This document shows positions 56,506 to 64,000 of a DNA stretch of 64,000 nucleotides, one piece after another. How positions within the stretch are numbered: position 1 is the first letter of the stretch; each line of letters opens with the position of its first letter. The stretch lies in NCBI GenBank assembly GCA_963720885.1, contig CAVRGW010000005.1, forward strand, positions 186,001 through 250,000, in the 5' to 3' direction. The position numbers and the translations under genes are program-made. Under the pieces are notes generated by a model, which saw nothing but the letters and a program-made list of their open reading frames with translations, did not search any database and was not told the DNA's origin. This stretch comes from DATLLN01 sp963720885 (GTDB taxonomy: Bacteria > Actinomycetota > Thermoleophilia > Gaiellales > JAICJC01).

Positions 56506-57786
56506 ATGGGCCAGAGTGCCTCCATCCCCGATCCCAACGCCCCCGAGCGGTCGGTGATCATCGCAAGCCTGCCGCACGGCGAGGACGGCGCTGACGTGCT
56601 CGACGAGATGCGCGAGCTGCTGCGCACCGCGCGGGTGCGCACAGTGGCGACGCTGACCCAGCACCGCGACAACCCGCATCCGGTGACCTACCTCGGCTCG
56701 GGCAAGCTCGACGAGCTCAAGCAGCTGGTGAAGCAGACCGAGGCCGAGGTCGTCGTCTGCGATGATGAGCTCTCGCCGCGCCAGCAGCGGCGGCTGGAGG
56801 ATGAGCTGCAGTCGCGGGTGGTCGACCGCACGTCGGTGATCCTCGACATCTTCGCCCAGCATGCGCATACCGCCGAGGGCAAGCTGCAGGTCGAGCTGGC
56901 CCAGCTCGAGTACAACCTGCAGCGCATGCGCGGCATGTGGAAGCACCTCGAGCGCCTGGGCGGCGGGATCGGCACCCGGGGCCCGGGCGAGACACAGCTC
57001 GAGTCAGACCGGCGGATGGCCCGGCGCCGGATCTCGCTGGTCAAGGCGCGGCTGCGCGATGTCGCCGCCCGCCGTGAGGTGATGCGCACGGAGCGCAGCC
57101 GCAACGAGACGCCCACCGTCGCCCTTGCGGGATACACCAACGTCGGCAAGTCGACGTTGCTGAACGCCCTGACCGGTGCCACGGTCAGTGTCGACAACAG
57201 GCTGTTCGAGACGCTCGACCCGACGACGCGCAGCTTCAACGAGGGCGGCCGGTCGTACCTGGTGACCGACACGGTCGGCTTCATCCGCAAGCTGCCCCAC
57301 GGACTGGTCGAGGCGTTCGCCGCGACCCTCGAGGAGACGCTGGCCGGCGACCTGCTGCTGATCGTCGCGGACGCGTCCGCCGGCGAAGATGCGATGGCGT
57401 CTCAGCTGAGCAGCGTGCGGATCGTGCTCGAGGAGATTGAGGCGCTGGACATCCCGCAGCTGCTGGTGCTCAACAAGATCGACCGCGTCGACGAGGTCGG
57501 CCGCCGCCGGCTTGCGAACCGAAACCCGCAGGCGGTGCAGGTCTCGGCGCTGACCGGCGAGGGCCTGGACGCGCTCAAGCAGCGCATTGCGGAGTTCTTC
57601 GCCGACCGCTACGTGGACGTCCAGCTGCTGCTCCCGCACGACCACGGCAGGGAGCTGTCGGCGCTCTACGAAACCGGCGCCCCGATCACCTCCCGCGAGG
57701 ATTCCGCCGCCGGTGTGCTGGTCTCGGCGCGGCTGCCGCGGCGGCTGCTGACGAGGTTCGAGGCGTACCGCGCCGACGGTCGATGA
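56506..57786 (+). CDS. hflX: GTPase HflX
   Basis: Ribosome-splitting GTPase that rescues stalled 70S or 100S particles. 426 aa: N-terminal HflX domain (THRD-like LTQHRDNPHP, VDRTSVILDIFAQHAHTAEGKLQVELAQL), a glycine-rich linker (GGIGTRGPGETQLE), and the G domain with GYTNVGKST near residue 208, DTVGF and NKID. The dut ATG overlaps its stop. Confidence 0.95.
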   Translation: MGQSASIPDPNAPERSVIIASLPHGEDGADVLDEMRELLRTARVRTVATLTQHRDNPHPVTYLGSGKLDELKQLVKQTEAEVVVCDDELSPRQQRRLEDELQSRVVDRTSVILDIFAQHAHTAEGKLQVELAQLEYNLQRMRGMWKHLERLGGGIGTRGPGETQLESDRRMARRRISLVKARLRDVAARREVMRTERSRNETPTVALAGYTNVGKSTLLNALTGATVSVDNRLFETLDPTTRSFNEGGRSYLVTDTVGFIRKLPHGLVEAFAATLEETLAGDLLLIVADASAGEDAMASQLSSVRIVLEEIEALDIPQLLVLNKIDRVDEVGRRRLANRNPQAVQVSALTGEGLDALKQRIAEFFADRYVDVQLLLPHDHGRELSALYETGAPITSREDSAAGVLVSARLPRRLLTRFEAYRADGR

Positions 57787-58223
57787 GCCTTGAGCTCGCG
57801 TTCCAGCGGCTGCATCCGGACGCCGTCGTCCCATCCTCGCCGTACGCCGGCGATGCGGGGCTCGACCTGGCCAGCGTTGAGCGGTGCGAGATCGCACCGG
57901 GAGCGCGGCGCGTGGTCGCCACGGGTCTGGCCGTCTCCATCCCCGAGGGGCACGCCGGATTCGTGCAGCCCCGCTCGGGCCTGGCCGCCCGGCACGGCAT
58001 ATCGGTCGTCAACTCGCCGGGCCTGATCGACAGCGGCTACCGCGGCGAGATCAAGGTCGTGCTGCTGAACACCGACCTGGCCGAGCCGTTCCCGGTCGAG
58101 GTCGGCGACCGGATCGCCCAGCTGGTGATCGTGTCGGTGCCCGCGGTCGAGGTGCTGGTCGTCGACGAGCTGGACGAGACGGTGCGGGGCGTCGGCGGGT
58201 TCGGCTCCTCGGGCCGCGCCTAG
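57783..58223 (+). CDS. dut: Deoxyuridine 5'-triphosphate nucleotidohydrolase
   Basis: Hydrolyses dUTP, keeping uracil out of DNA and supplying dUMP. 146 aa trimeric type: motif 1 AGDAGLDL, motif 2 PRSGLAARHGI, motif 3 SPGLIDSGYRGEIKVVLLN, motif 4 GDRIAQLVI and motif 5 RGVGGFGSSGR all present. Overlaps hflX by 4 bp. Confidence 0.95.
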   Translation: MSLELAFQRLHPDAVVPSSPYAGDAGLDLASVERCEIAPGARRVVATGLAVSIPEGHAGFVQPRSGLAARHGISVVNSPGLIDSGYRGEIKVVLLNTDLAEPFPVEVGDRIAQLVIVSVPAVEVLVVDELDETVRGVGGFGSSGRA

Positions 58224-58244
58224 CGCCGGCTGCCTGGGCCACGG

Positions 58245-58250
58245 TAGGCT
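58245..58250 (+). promoter_or_regulatory. -10 element, leaderless Nudix transcript
   Basis: TAGGCT, 6 nt before GTG 58257. Confidence 0.5.
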
Positions 58251-58256
58251 GATCTG

Positions 58257-58712
58257 GTGAGCGGCGTCCCCCGGATCCGCGTGTCGGCGCTGATGCGGCG
58301 CGGTGACGCGGTGCTGATGTGCCGGCAGGAGAAGCGCGGCATCTCGTACTGGCTGTTGCCCGGAGGCGGGGTGGAGGAGGGCGAGTCGCTGGAGCAGGCG
58401 CTGCGCCGCGAACTGGCCGAGGAATGCGGCGTCACGCAGGTGGCGCTGGAAGGCCCGATCGCGATCGCCGAGTCGATCTCGCCGCCCGATCTGCACCCTC
58501 GCAAGCACGTCGTCCACGTGATCTTCCACGGCGTTGTCGAAGAGGGCACCTTCGAGTGGGTGTCGTCCCAGGACGAAACGGTGCGCGGGCACAGATTGGT
58601 GCACCTCGCCGAGATCCCGAACGTCGCCGTCCATCCGCCGATCCACCGATTCCTCGAGCGCTGGCAGGCAGGCGACCCGTTCGTGCATCTCGGCCAGCTC
58701 TGGGCTCGATAG
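58257..58712 (+). CDS. Nudix hydrolase
   Basis: 151 aa. Nudix box GGGVEEGESLEQALRRELAEECGV fits G-x5-E-x7-REUxEExGU exactly. A nucleoside-diphosphate derivative is cleaved; the specific substrate is unknown (ADP-ribose/ADP-sugar type possible from the HVIFHG strand). Convergent with gatD, 6 bp apart. Confidence 0.9.
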   Translation: MSGVPRIRVSALMRRGDAVLMCRQEKRGISYWLLPGGGVEEGESLEQALRRELAEECGVTQVALEGPIAIAESISPPDLHPRKHVVHVIFHGVVEEGTFEWVSSQDETVRGHRLVHLAEIPNVAVHPPIHRFLERWQAGDPFVHLGQLWAR

Positions 58713-58718
58713 ACGCGA

Positions 58719-59438
58719 CTACGCGATAGCGGCGGCCGTGCGGTGCGCGGCCAGCTCCAGGCCGTCGTCCAGCGGCTCCAGCTCGCGCTCGTCGCCGCGA
58801 CGGCGCAGCGCCGCGGCGATCAACCAGTCGGCCAGCCACGGATTCTTCGGCAGCAACGGCCCATGCACGTAGGTGCCGATGATCGCGCCCTGGTGGACGC
58901 CCTCGCCGCCGTCCTCGCCGTTATTGCCGTTGCCCCGCAGGACGCGGCCCAGCGGCTGGACGCCCGGCCCGAGGTGGGTGCGCCCGGCGTGGTTCTCGAA
59001 GCCGACCAGCGTGCGCTGGTCGCCGGGATCGAGCTCGCAGCGCAGCGTGATGTTGCCGATCATCCGGGTCGCGCCGGCGACGGTCGTCAGATCGACCAGC
59101 CCAGTGCCCGGCATCTCGTCTCCCTGGTGACCGCGGTAGCCGTGTCCGAGCAGCTGGTAGCCGCCGCACACGGCCAGCACGCCGGCACCGTCGTCGACCG
59201 CCGAGCGGAGGTCGGCCGTGCGGGCCAGCAGGTCGTCGGCGATCAGCAGCTGGTCGCGGTCCTGGCCGCCGCCGAGGTAGTAGAGATCGGCCTTCGGCGT
59301 CGGGTCGCCCGGGCCGCACTCGATCACGGTGAACTCGATGCCCCGCCACTCGCAACGGCGCCGCAGCACGGCGATGTTGCCGCGGTCGGCGTAGATGTTC
59401 AGATGCTCAGGGTAGAGGTGCCCGACGGTGACGCTCAC
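58719..59438 (-). CDS. gatD: Lipid II isoglutaminyl synthase, glutaminase subunit
   Basis: CobB/CobQ-like class I glutamine amidotransferase that feeds ammonia to MurT to amidate the alpha-carboxyl of D-Glu in lipid II. 239 aa from GTG 59438 (MSVTVGHLYPEHLNIYADRGN). Nucleophile cysteine in VLAVCGGYQLLGHGY, histidine in GTYVHGPLLPKNP. The start overlaps the murT stop by 4 bp. Confidence 0.92.
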   Translation of the reverse strand: MSVTVGHLYPEHLNIYADRGNIAVLRRRCEWRGIEFTVIECGPGDPTPKADLYYLGGGQDRDQLLIADDLLARTADLRSAVDDGAGVLAVCGGYQLLGHGYRGHQGDEMPGTGLVDLTTVAGATRMIGNITLRCELDPGDQRTLVGFENHAGRTHLGPGVQPLGRVLRGNGNNGEDGGEGVHQGAIIGTYVHGPLLPKNPWLADWLIAAALRRRGDERELEPLDDGLELAAHRTAAAIA

Positions 59439-60790
59439 GCCGCCTCCCAGTATGGCCGCACGGCGCCGCGGTCGACCAGCAGCCGGCGCAGGTCGAGCAT
59501 TGCCGTGTAGGTGGGGAGGAGGTAGAGCGGCCCCTCGCCGGCGGCGCGTCCAGCGTCCAGCGCGGCCTCCAGCGCCGGCTCGACGCGGATCGCCGCCGCG
59601 TCCAGCCCGGCGTACTTCAGCCGCATGCCCATCTCGGCCGCCCGCGTGCCGGTGACGACGACCTGCGCGACCTGCGGCACCAGCTCCTCGAAGTCGACGT
59701 CCCAGATCCACGAAACGTCGCGGCCGTCCGCGATCCGGTCGTTCAGCGCGACGACCAGCGTCTTGCGTGCGGGATCTGCCGCCAGCGTCCGGATCACCTC
59801 GTTCGCGCCCGCCGGGTTCTTGATCAGCAGCACCAGCGCCGGACGGCCGTCCAGGTCGATCCGCTCGCCGCGGCCGAACGCGGCCGAGAACCGGCCGAGC
59901 CCGTCGGCGACCGTTGCTGCAGGCATCCCGTGCGCATGGCCGATCGCGGCAGCGGCCAGGGCGTTGTAGACGTTGTACAGACCGCCGACCGGCAGCCGCA
60001 CGGCGGCCGACCCGGACGGCAGCTCCAGCGTGAACTCGCTGGCCTCCAGCCCGATCGTGCGCACCGCCCGGGCGACGACCGCGGGCGCGGGGCGGGTGTT
60101 GCCGCAGTTGGGGCACCGCCAGTGGCCGAGATGGCCGAGGAACACCGCGTCGTAGCCCAGGCGGTGTCCGCACCTGGCGCACCACTTCGAGTCGGCGGCG
60201 TGCTGCATCGACTCGCGGGAGATCGACGCGTCCTCGATACCGAAGCCGAACCCCTGTGGTGCGGCCACGCCGACGCCTGCGACCAGCGGGTCGTCGGCGT
60301 TGTAGGCGACGGCCGTGTCCTCGGCGAGGCCGGCGACCAGCGATCGCCAGCGATCGCCGATCAGCTCCAGCTCGCCGTAGCGGTCGAGCTGGTCGCGAAA
60401 CAGGTTGCCGAGCACCAGCGTCGAGGGCCGGAGCGCGTCGCAGACACCGGTCAGGGCGGCCTCGTCGACCTCGAACAACCCGACCTCGCCGGCCCGGGCG
60501 GTGAGCAGCGCCGAGGCGATGCCGGAATCGAGGTTGGCGCCGCCGTGGTTGCGGCAGAGGTCTGCGCCGCCGGCCTCCAGCACCGACGCGGCCATCTTCG
60601 CCGTGGTCGTCTTGCCGTTGGTGGCCGAGACGACGGTGGAGCGGACGAGCGGCGCCGCCAGCCTGGCGATCGCGTCGGGTGAGAGCCGCAGGAGCAGCTT
60701 GCCGGGGAGCGTCGTGCCGCCGCCGGAGCCGGTGCGGCGGGATGCGGCCGCAGCCAGCCTGGCGACCGCGACCTCGGCCCGGAAGATCAC
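59435..60790 (-). CDS. murT: Lipid II isoglutaminyl synthase, Mur-ligase-like subunit
   Basis: Amidates lipid II with ATP together with GatD. 451 aa from GTG 60790. Mur-ligase P-loop SATNGKTTTAKM, HGGANLDSGIAS, and a zinc ribbon inserted in the central domain (CARCGHRLGYD...CPNCGNTRP) typical of MurT. The C-terminal DUF1727 domain has the SWIWDVDFE motif. An open frame extends upstream of the GTG but overlaps the small gene and lacks the domain. Overlaps both neighbours by 4 bp. Confidence 0.92.
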   Translation of the reverse strand: MIFRAEVAVARLAAAASRRTGSGGGTTLPGKLLLRLSPDAIARLAAPLVRSTVVSATNGKTTTAKMAASVLEAGGADLCRNHGGANLDSGIASALLTARAGEVGLFEVDEAALTGVCDALRPSTLVLGNLFRDQLDRYGELELIGDRWRSLVAGLAEDTAVAYNADDPLVAGVGVAAPQGFGFGIEDASISRESMQHAADSKWCARCGHRLGYDAVFLGHLGHWRCPNCGNTRPAPAVVARAVRTIGLEASEFTLELPSGSAAVRLPVGGLYNVYNALAAAAIGHAHGMPAATVADGLGRFSAAFGRGERIDLDGRPALVLLIKNPAGANEVIRTLAADPARKTLVVALNDRIADGRDVSWIWDVDFEELVPQVAQVVVTGTRAAEMGMRLKYAGLDAAAIRVEPALEAALDAGRAAGEGPLYLLPTYTAMLDLRRLLVDRGAVRPYWEAA

Positions 60791-60999
60791 CCGGCGGAGA
60801 GCACGTGCAGGAGCTCCTCGTCGATCTCGGCCAGCCGCTCCTGCAGCCGGCTCCACGCTTCGGGCTCTGCCTCCGGGTAGCTCTCCGCCGTGCGGGTCGT
60901 CTCGAGGTAGCTCTGCCACGCCCGATTGCGCAGGCGGTCGGCCGTCTGCACCATCAGGCAGAACCGCTCGTCGGTGCGCTCACGTGAGTGCGTGGTCAT
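60787..60999 (-). CDS. Small helical protein upstream of murT
   Basis: 70 aa, charged and likely all-helical (TADRLRNRAWQSYLETTRTAE, WSRLQERLAEIDEELLHVLSAG). Its stop overlaps the murT GTG, so it is the first gene of a three-gene operon. No family recognised. No signal peptide; cytoplasmic. Confidence 0.68.
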   Translation of the reverse strand: MTTHSRERTDERFCLMVQTADRLRNRAWQSYLETTRTAESYPEAEPEAWSRLQERLAEIDEELLHVLSAG

Positions 61000-61087
61000 C
61001 GCAGGCGCGTATCCTACTACCGTCAGGTGTCAACCCACTCCGGCCGACCGGCCAACTTGACCGGTTGCGAGAACGCCCCGGATACGA

Positions 61088-61115
61088 TTGCAGTTATCGG
61101 TCAGTTTGCTATGCT
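61088..61115 (+). promoter_or_regulatory. Promoter of the HNH-repeat protein gene
   Basis: TTGCAG (61088-61093) and TATGCT (61110-61115) are spaced 16 bp, with TTTGC giving an extended -10. The ATG lies about 87 nt downstream. The region is AT-richer than its surroundings. Confidence 0.55.
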
Positions 61116-61202
61116 CGGCCCTGTCCAAATGGACGTTCAACGAGTGCTGCACCGGGTCGGGGAGACATGGGGAGACGGCGGCATGATCCAGAAGGCGGCC
61201 AT

Positions 61203-61889
61203 ATGAGGCGCAAGACGGTCTACCAGGCGATCGAGGGGATCGATCGGGAACAGCTCGAGGCATTCCAGGCAGGGATGCGCAAGCGCTACTCGGACGAGCA
61301 GATCCTCGAGGAGCTGAAGGCATGTGCGGAACGTCTGGGCCGCTCGCCGACGATGCGCGAGTTCGAGGCGGACCCGAAGACCACCGTTCATCCGCAGACC
61401 GTGATCGAGCACTTCCAGTCCTGGAACCACGCCAAACGGCTGGCCGGGCTGGTTCCGCGCCGGTTCGCGACGCGCGAGGAGCTGCTGCGGCTGCTGCGCG
61501 AGCTGGGCGACGAGCTCGGCCGCGTCCCCACCGCCAAGGACATCGAGGCTCGCAAGGGCGCGATGCCGTCGAAGTCGCTCTACTGGCACACGTTCGGCTC
61601 GCTGAACAACGCCCTCAAGGAGGCCGGGTTCGACGTGCCGGTGGGGGAGGAGCGCCTGGAGCGCGCCATCACCCAGGGGGCCGACCTGGCCGTCCGCATC
61701 GGCCGGCTGCCGAAGTTCGCGGACTGGGCGCAGGCCCGCCGGGACGACGCGAACATGCTCACCGAATGGCAGGTCTACCGAATGTTCGACGCGCGCCGCG
61801 GCGCGTGGTCGACATTCCAGTTCCTGATCCGCCGCCGGCTCGAGGACGCGGGCGTCAACGTGTCGCCCGAAGGCCGCCTGGCCACGTAG
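61203..61889 (+). CDS. Protein of homing-endonuclease-associated (HNH) repeats
   Basis: 228 aa from ATG 61203. Two clear repeats: residues about 37-82 (LEELKACAERLGRSPTMREFE ... FQSWNHAKRLAGL) and about 95-140 (LLRELGDELGRVPTAKDIEA ... FGSLNNALKEAGF). A third, degenerate one lies at about 150-210. Such repeats are small DNA-binding modules normally attached to homing endonucleases; no nuclease domain is present here. A transcription or nucleoid role is possible. Its last 35 bp overlap the next gene on minus. Confidence 0.7.
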   Translation: MRRKTVYQAIEGIDREQLEAFQAGMRKRYSDEQILEELKACAERLGRSPTMREFEADPKTTVHPQTVIEHFQSWNHAKRLAGLVPRRFATREELLRLLRELGDELGRVPTAKDIEARKGAMPSKSLYWHTFGSLNNALKEAGFDVPVGEERLERAITQGADLAVRIGRLPKFADWAQARRDDANMLTEWQVYRMFDARRGAWSTFQFLIRRRLEDAGVNVSPEGRLAT

Positions 61890-62361
61890 CGGCCGCGCAG
61901 CAGAACGGGCACGTCTCGCGAGCGAGCAGGTCGAGTTCGACGACCGCATCGACAGCCCGCTGAGCCAGCAGCAGGGATTCGCCGTCCCGCAGGTCGAACC
62001 AGAGGAGATCTTCCCAGGGCACGCGGCGCGCGCCGATGCTGACCTCGCAGCGCGCGAGCGCGGGCGCGCCACGCTCGGCATCGTCGCCGGAGGTCCACTC
62101 GATCGGCGCGGCCAGGACGACGGCCGCACTGCGGTCGCCGAAGCCGAACCGGCGGATATAGAACGGCGGCCGCTCGCCGCCGAGGTCGATATAGCGGTAG
62201 CCGGCGGCGGCCGGCTCGGCGGGAATCGTCACGTGCGAGCACGCGCGTGAGATTCGCCGGGCGTCGTGCGGGGTGACCCTGCGCACGGCCATCGCGGTCG
62301 AGGGGTGGAACAGCATGCACGACATCATCGTCGGCTTCCGGCCCTCCGCCATCCCCCGCAC
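61855..62361 (-). CDS. Unknown protein, C-terminal CPFC motif
   Basis: 168 aa if started at 62361; later in-frame ATGs (for example the one giving MAVRRVTPHDARRI) are equally plausible. Mixed alpha/beta composition, codon bias normal for this genome. The C-terminal CPFCCAA could bind metal or be redox active. Convergent overlap with the HNH-repeat gene, divergent from the sigma gene. No family recognised. Confidence 0.6.
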   Translation of the reverse strand: MRGMAEGRKPTMMSCMLFHPSTAMAVRRVTPHDARRISRACSHVTIPAEPAAAGYRYIDLGGERPPFYIRRFGFGDRSAAVVLAAPIEWTSGDDAERGAPALARCEVSIGARRVPWEDLLWFDLRDGESLLLAQRAVDAVVELDLLARETCPFCCAAATWPGGLRATR

Positions 62362-62518
62362 GCGCTAAACCACGCGCGACGAGACGCAAACGGATCGGGT
62401 CACATGCGTCCGCTTCATGCCGATCCGCGCTCAAGACCAAGGGGGTTCCCGCCGATTCATTCAGCGGGGGCGAGAAGGCGACGCTCCTGGCACCGACGAC
62501 AACGATCGCAGAGGCCAT

Positions 62519-63448
62519 GTGAGCACCGACCACACCGAAGAGACGACCGAGCCGACCCCCGCGCCCTCCGCAGAGCTGGACGCGGTCGAGGACGAGCTCG
62601 ATCTGCGCGAGGCGAGCGCCCCCGCGATCGATCTGCTGCACACGTACGTGCGGCAGATCGGGGACGGCGCGCTGCTCACCCACGCCGAGGAGCTCGAGCT
62701 GGCCCGGCGCAAGGACATGGGCGACGAGGCCGCCAAGCGGCGCCTGGTCGAGTGCAACCTGCGGCTGGTGATCAGCATGGCCCGCGCCTACTCGGCATCC
62801 GGCGTGCCGCTGCTCGACCTGATCCAGGAAGGCAACATGGGTCTGATGCGCGCCGTCGAGAAGTTCGACTACCGGCGCGGCTACAAGCTTTCGACCTACG
62901 CCACCTGGTGGATCCGCCAGTCGATGTCCCGCGCGATCGCCGACCAGGGCCGGACGATCCGGCTGCCGCTGCACGTGCTGGACGTCGTCAAGAAGCTGCA
63001 TCGCGCCAAGCGCAAGCTGACCCAGACGCTGGGCCGCGACCCGCTGGCCGCCGAGCTGGCCGCCGAGCTGGAGATTCCGGTGGAGCGTGTGATCGAGCTG
63101 CAGCGGATGACCGAGGATCCGGTCTCGTTGGAGACTCCGGTCGGCGACGGCGAGTCGCTGTTCTCCGACATGGTCGAGGACGTCAACGCACCCCGACCGG
63201 ACGATCACGTCGCCGGCGACGAGCGCCGCCGGCAGCTCGAGGAGGCGCTGGACTCGCTGAACGAGCGCACCCGGCGTGTGATCGAGGCCCGGTTCGGTCT
63301 CGGCGACCGCGATCCGGCCACGCTGGAGCAGGTCGGCACCGAGATCGGCGTCACCCGCGAGCGCGTCCGCCAGATCGAGACCCGCGCCCTGCGTGAGCTC
63401 GAGGTCAAGAACCCGGCGCTCAAAGACTTCCTTCACGGAGCCGAATAG
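62519..63448 (+). CDS. RNA polymerase sigma factor, primary (RpoD/SigA) type
   Basis: 309 aa from GTG 62519, downstream of GCAGAGG; an in-frame ATG at 62417 would add 34 poorly supported residues. Region 1.2 (LLHTYVRQIGDGALLTHAEELELARR), region 2 (NLRLVISMARAY, DLIQEGNMGLMRAVEKFDYRRGYKLSTYATWWIRQSM), region 3 and region 4 (TLEQVGTEIGVTRERVRQIETRALREL) are complete. It is short for a housekeeping sigma (no long region 1.1), so a SigB/HrdB-like paralogue is possible. Confidence 0.9.
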   Translation: MSTDHTEETTEPTPAPSAELDAVEDELDLREASAPAIDLLHTYVRQIGDGALLTHAEELELARRKDMGDEAAKRRLVECNLRLVISMARAYSASGVPLLDLIQEGNMGLMRAVEKFDYRRGYKLSTYATWWIRQSMSRAIADQGRTIRLPLHVLDVVKKLHRAKRKLTQTLGRDPLAAELAAELEIPVERVIELQRMTEDPVSLETPVGDGESLFSDMVEDVNAPRPDDHVAGDERRRQLEEALDSLNERTRRVIEARFGLGDRDPATLEQVGTEIGVTRERVRQIETRALRELEVKNPALKDFLHGAE

Positions 63449-63456
63449 CCGTGCTG

Positions 63457-63478
63457 CCGCGCGCGGATCGAGGCGCGG
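63457..63478 (+). terminator. Possible hairpin after the sigma gene
   Basis: CCGCGC and GCGCGG form a 6-bp stem with a 10-nt loop, 9 bp after the stop; no T-run. Confidence 0.3.
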
Positions 63479-63507
63479 TTCCGACATCCGCTGCACAATA
63501 AGTGGAC

Positions 63508-64000
63508 GTGCATTCCCTGCAGTCCTTCTGGGACGCCTTCTCGGCGTTTTCGGAGCACATCGCCGATGTGGGCCTCGGCGCGCTGGCGATCGCACTCTCG
63601 CTGCACATGGGCAACCTGATCCTGCGCTCGCTGGCCTGGCGGAACATCCTGGTGGCGGCGCATCCCGGCTGCCAGGTGCGGCGGCGCAGCATCGCCGGCG
63701 CGTACCTGTCCGGCGTCGGCCTGAACGCGGTGCTTCCGGCCCGCGGCGGCGACGTGATGAAGGTGTACCTTGCGCACCGCTCGATCCGCGGCTCGAGCTA
63801 CACGACCATCGTCTCGACGCTGCTTGCGGAGACGCTGTTCGACGCCGTGATCGGCACCATCCTGCTGATCTGGGCGATGTCCAAGGGTCTTGTGCCGTTC
63901 GGCGGGGAGCTGACCAGCCGGCTGAACGCGTTCGAGTGGACGTTCTTCGCCGACCACGCGAAGGTGCTGATCCTGCTCCTGGCCGTGCTGCTGATCTCGA
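63508..64000 (+). CDS. UPF0104/LPG-synthase-like membrane protein, 3'-truncated
   Basis: The frame runs off the window: 164 residues visible from GTG 63508 (GTG 63502 also possible; a CACAAT hexamer 8 nt upstream favours 63508). Hydrophobic helices at about 22-40, 66-80, 105-130 and 148 onward. The segment GAYLSGVGLNAVLPARGGDVMKVYL is the hallmark of the lysylphosphatidylglycerol-synthetase TM (UPF0104) family. Such proteins handle polyprenyl or phospholipid substrates; the specific role cannot be told. Confidence 0.78.
   Translation, partial: MHSLQSFWDAFSAFSEHIADVGLGALAIALSLHMGNLILRSLAWRNILVAAHPGCQVRRRSIAGAYLSGVGLNAVLPARGGDVMKVYLAHRSIRGSSYTTIVSTLLAETLFDAVIGTILLIWAMSKGLVPFGGELTSRLNAFEWTFFADHAKVLILLLAVLLIS

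Noticed and set aside
55039..56946. Minus-strand open frame across dapF, dapL and hflX
   Set aside because: Spans three real genes; no family resemblance.

Overview
The window is about 64 kb of very GC-rich chromosome (strong G/C at third codon positions, frequent GTG starts, 4-bp stop/start overlaps). It reads as the housekeeping core of an actinobacterium. Evidence: an actinobacterial-type integration host factor in the order mihF-gmk-rpoZ-coaBC, a MurT/GatD pair, RNase J beside dapA, an actinobacterial LexA box upstream of recA, and many leaderless transcripts. A deep-branching, Thermoleophilia-like lineage is my inference; no rRNA is present to confirm it.

Layout. 1-6.5 kb: 3' part of carB, pyrK, pyrD, mihF, gmk, rpoZ, coaBC. 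6.5-11 kb: MoxR ATPase, DUF58 and transglutaminase (TgpA-type) operon. 11-13.9 kb: small accessory genes (TPR protein, acetyltransferase, a Cys/HTH-like unknown flanked by two copies of a palindrome, a broken reductase, dtd). 13.9-23 kb: rimP-nusA-ylxR-infB, a cation/proton antiporter, then ylxP-rbfA-nrnA-truB-ribF. 23-24.6 kb (minus): S51 peptidase and a UDP-glucuronate decarboxylase-like epimerase. 24.7-30 kb: rpsO, pnp, an M16 peptidase, and an M48-like protease on minus. 30-36.9 kb: VOC protein, dapB, MOSC protein, dapA, RNase J, ftsK. 37-48 kb: DUF4269-membrane fusion, rodZ-like, cinA, a 4-kb integrated element, recA, recX, rny, a secreted protein. 48-51 kb: response regulator, sensor kinase, a coupled unknown, macrodomain. 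51-58.7 kb: miaB, miaA, dapF, dapL, hflX, dut, Nudix. 58.7-64 kb: gatD, murT and a small ORF on minus, an HNH-repeat protein, an unknown, a primary-type sigma factor, and a truncated UPF0104-like membrane protein.

The main discovery candidate is the 3,981-bp-spaced insertion between cinA and recA, genes that are normally adjacent. An exact 18-bp direct repeat that includes the cinA stop codon marks both ends. Tandem 10-bp motifs and CCGCAT palindromes lie inside both ends, and a tyrosine recombinase sits at the left edge. Cargo is a fatty-acid desaturase, a tiny lipoprotein, a DUF2188 protein and a DUF2243 membrane protein. Other notable points: a DapF homologue with neither catalytic cysteine, a NusA with a C-terminal Cys3His motif, a terminator-like switch upstream of rimP, and at least a dozen promoters of the form TANNNT followed 5-9 nt later by the start codon.

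Caution: carB, pyrK, infB (four times) and the reductase are interrupted by single-base frame changes, all within the first 18 kb. Since infB is essential, most are probably sequence errors.
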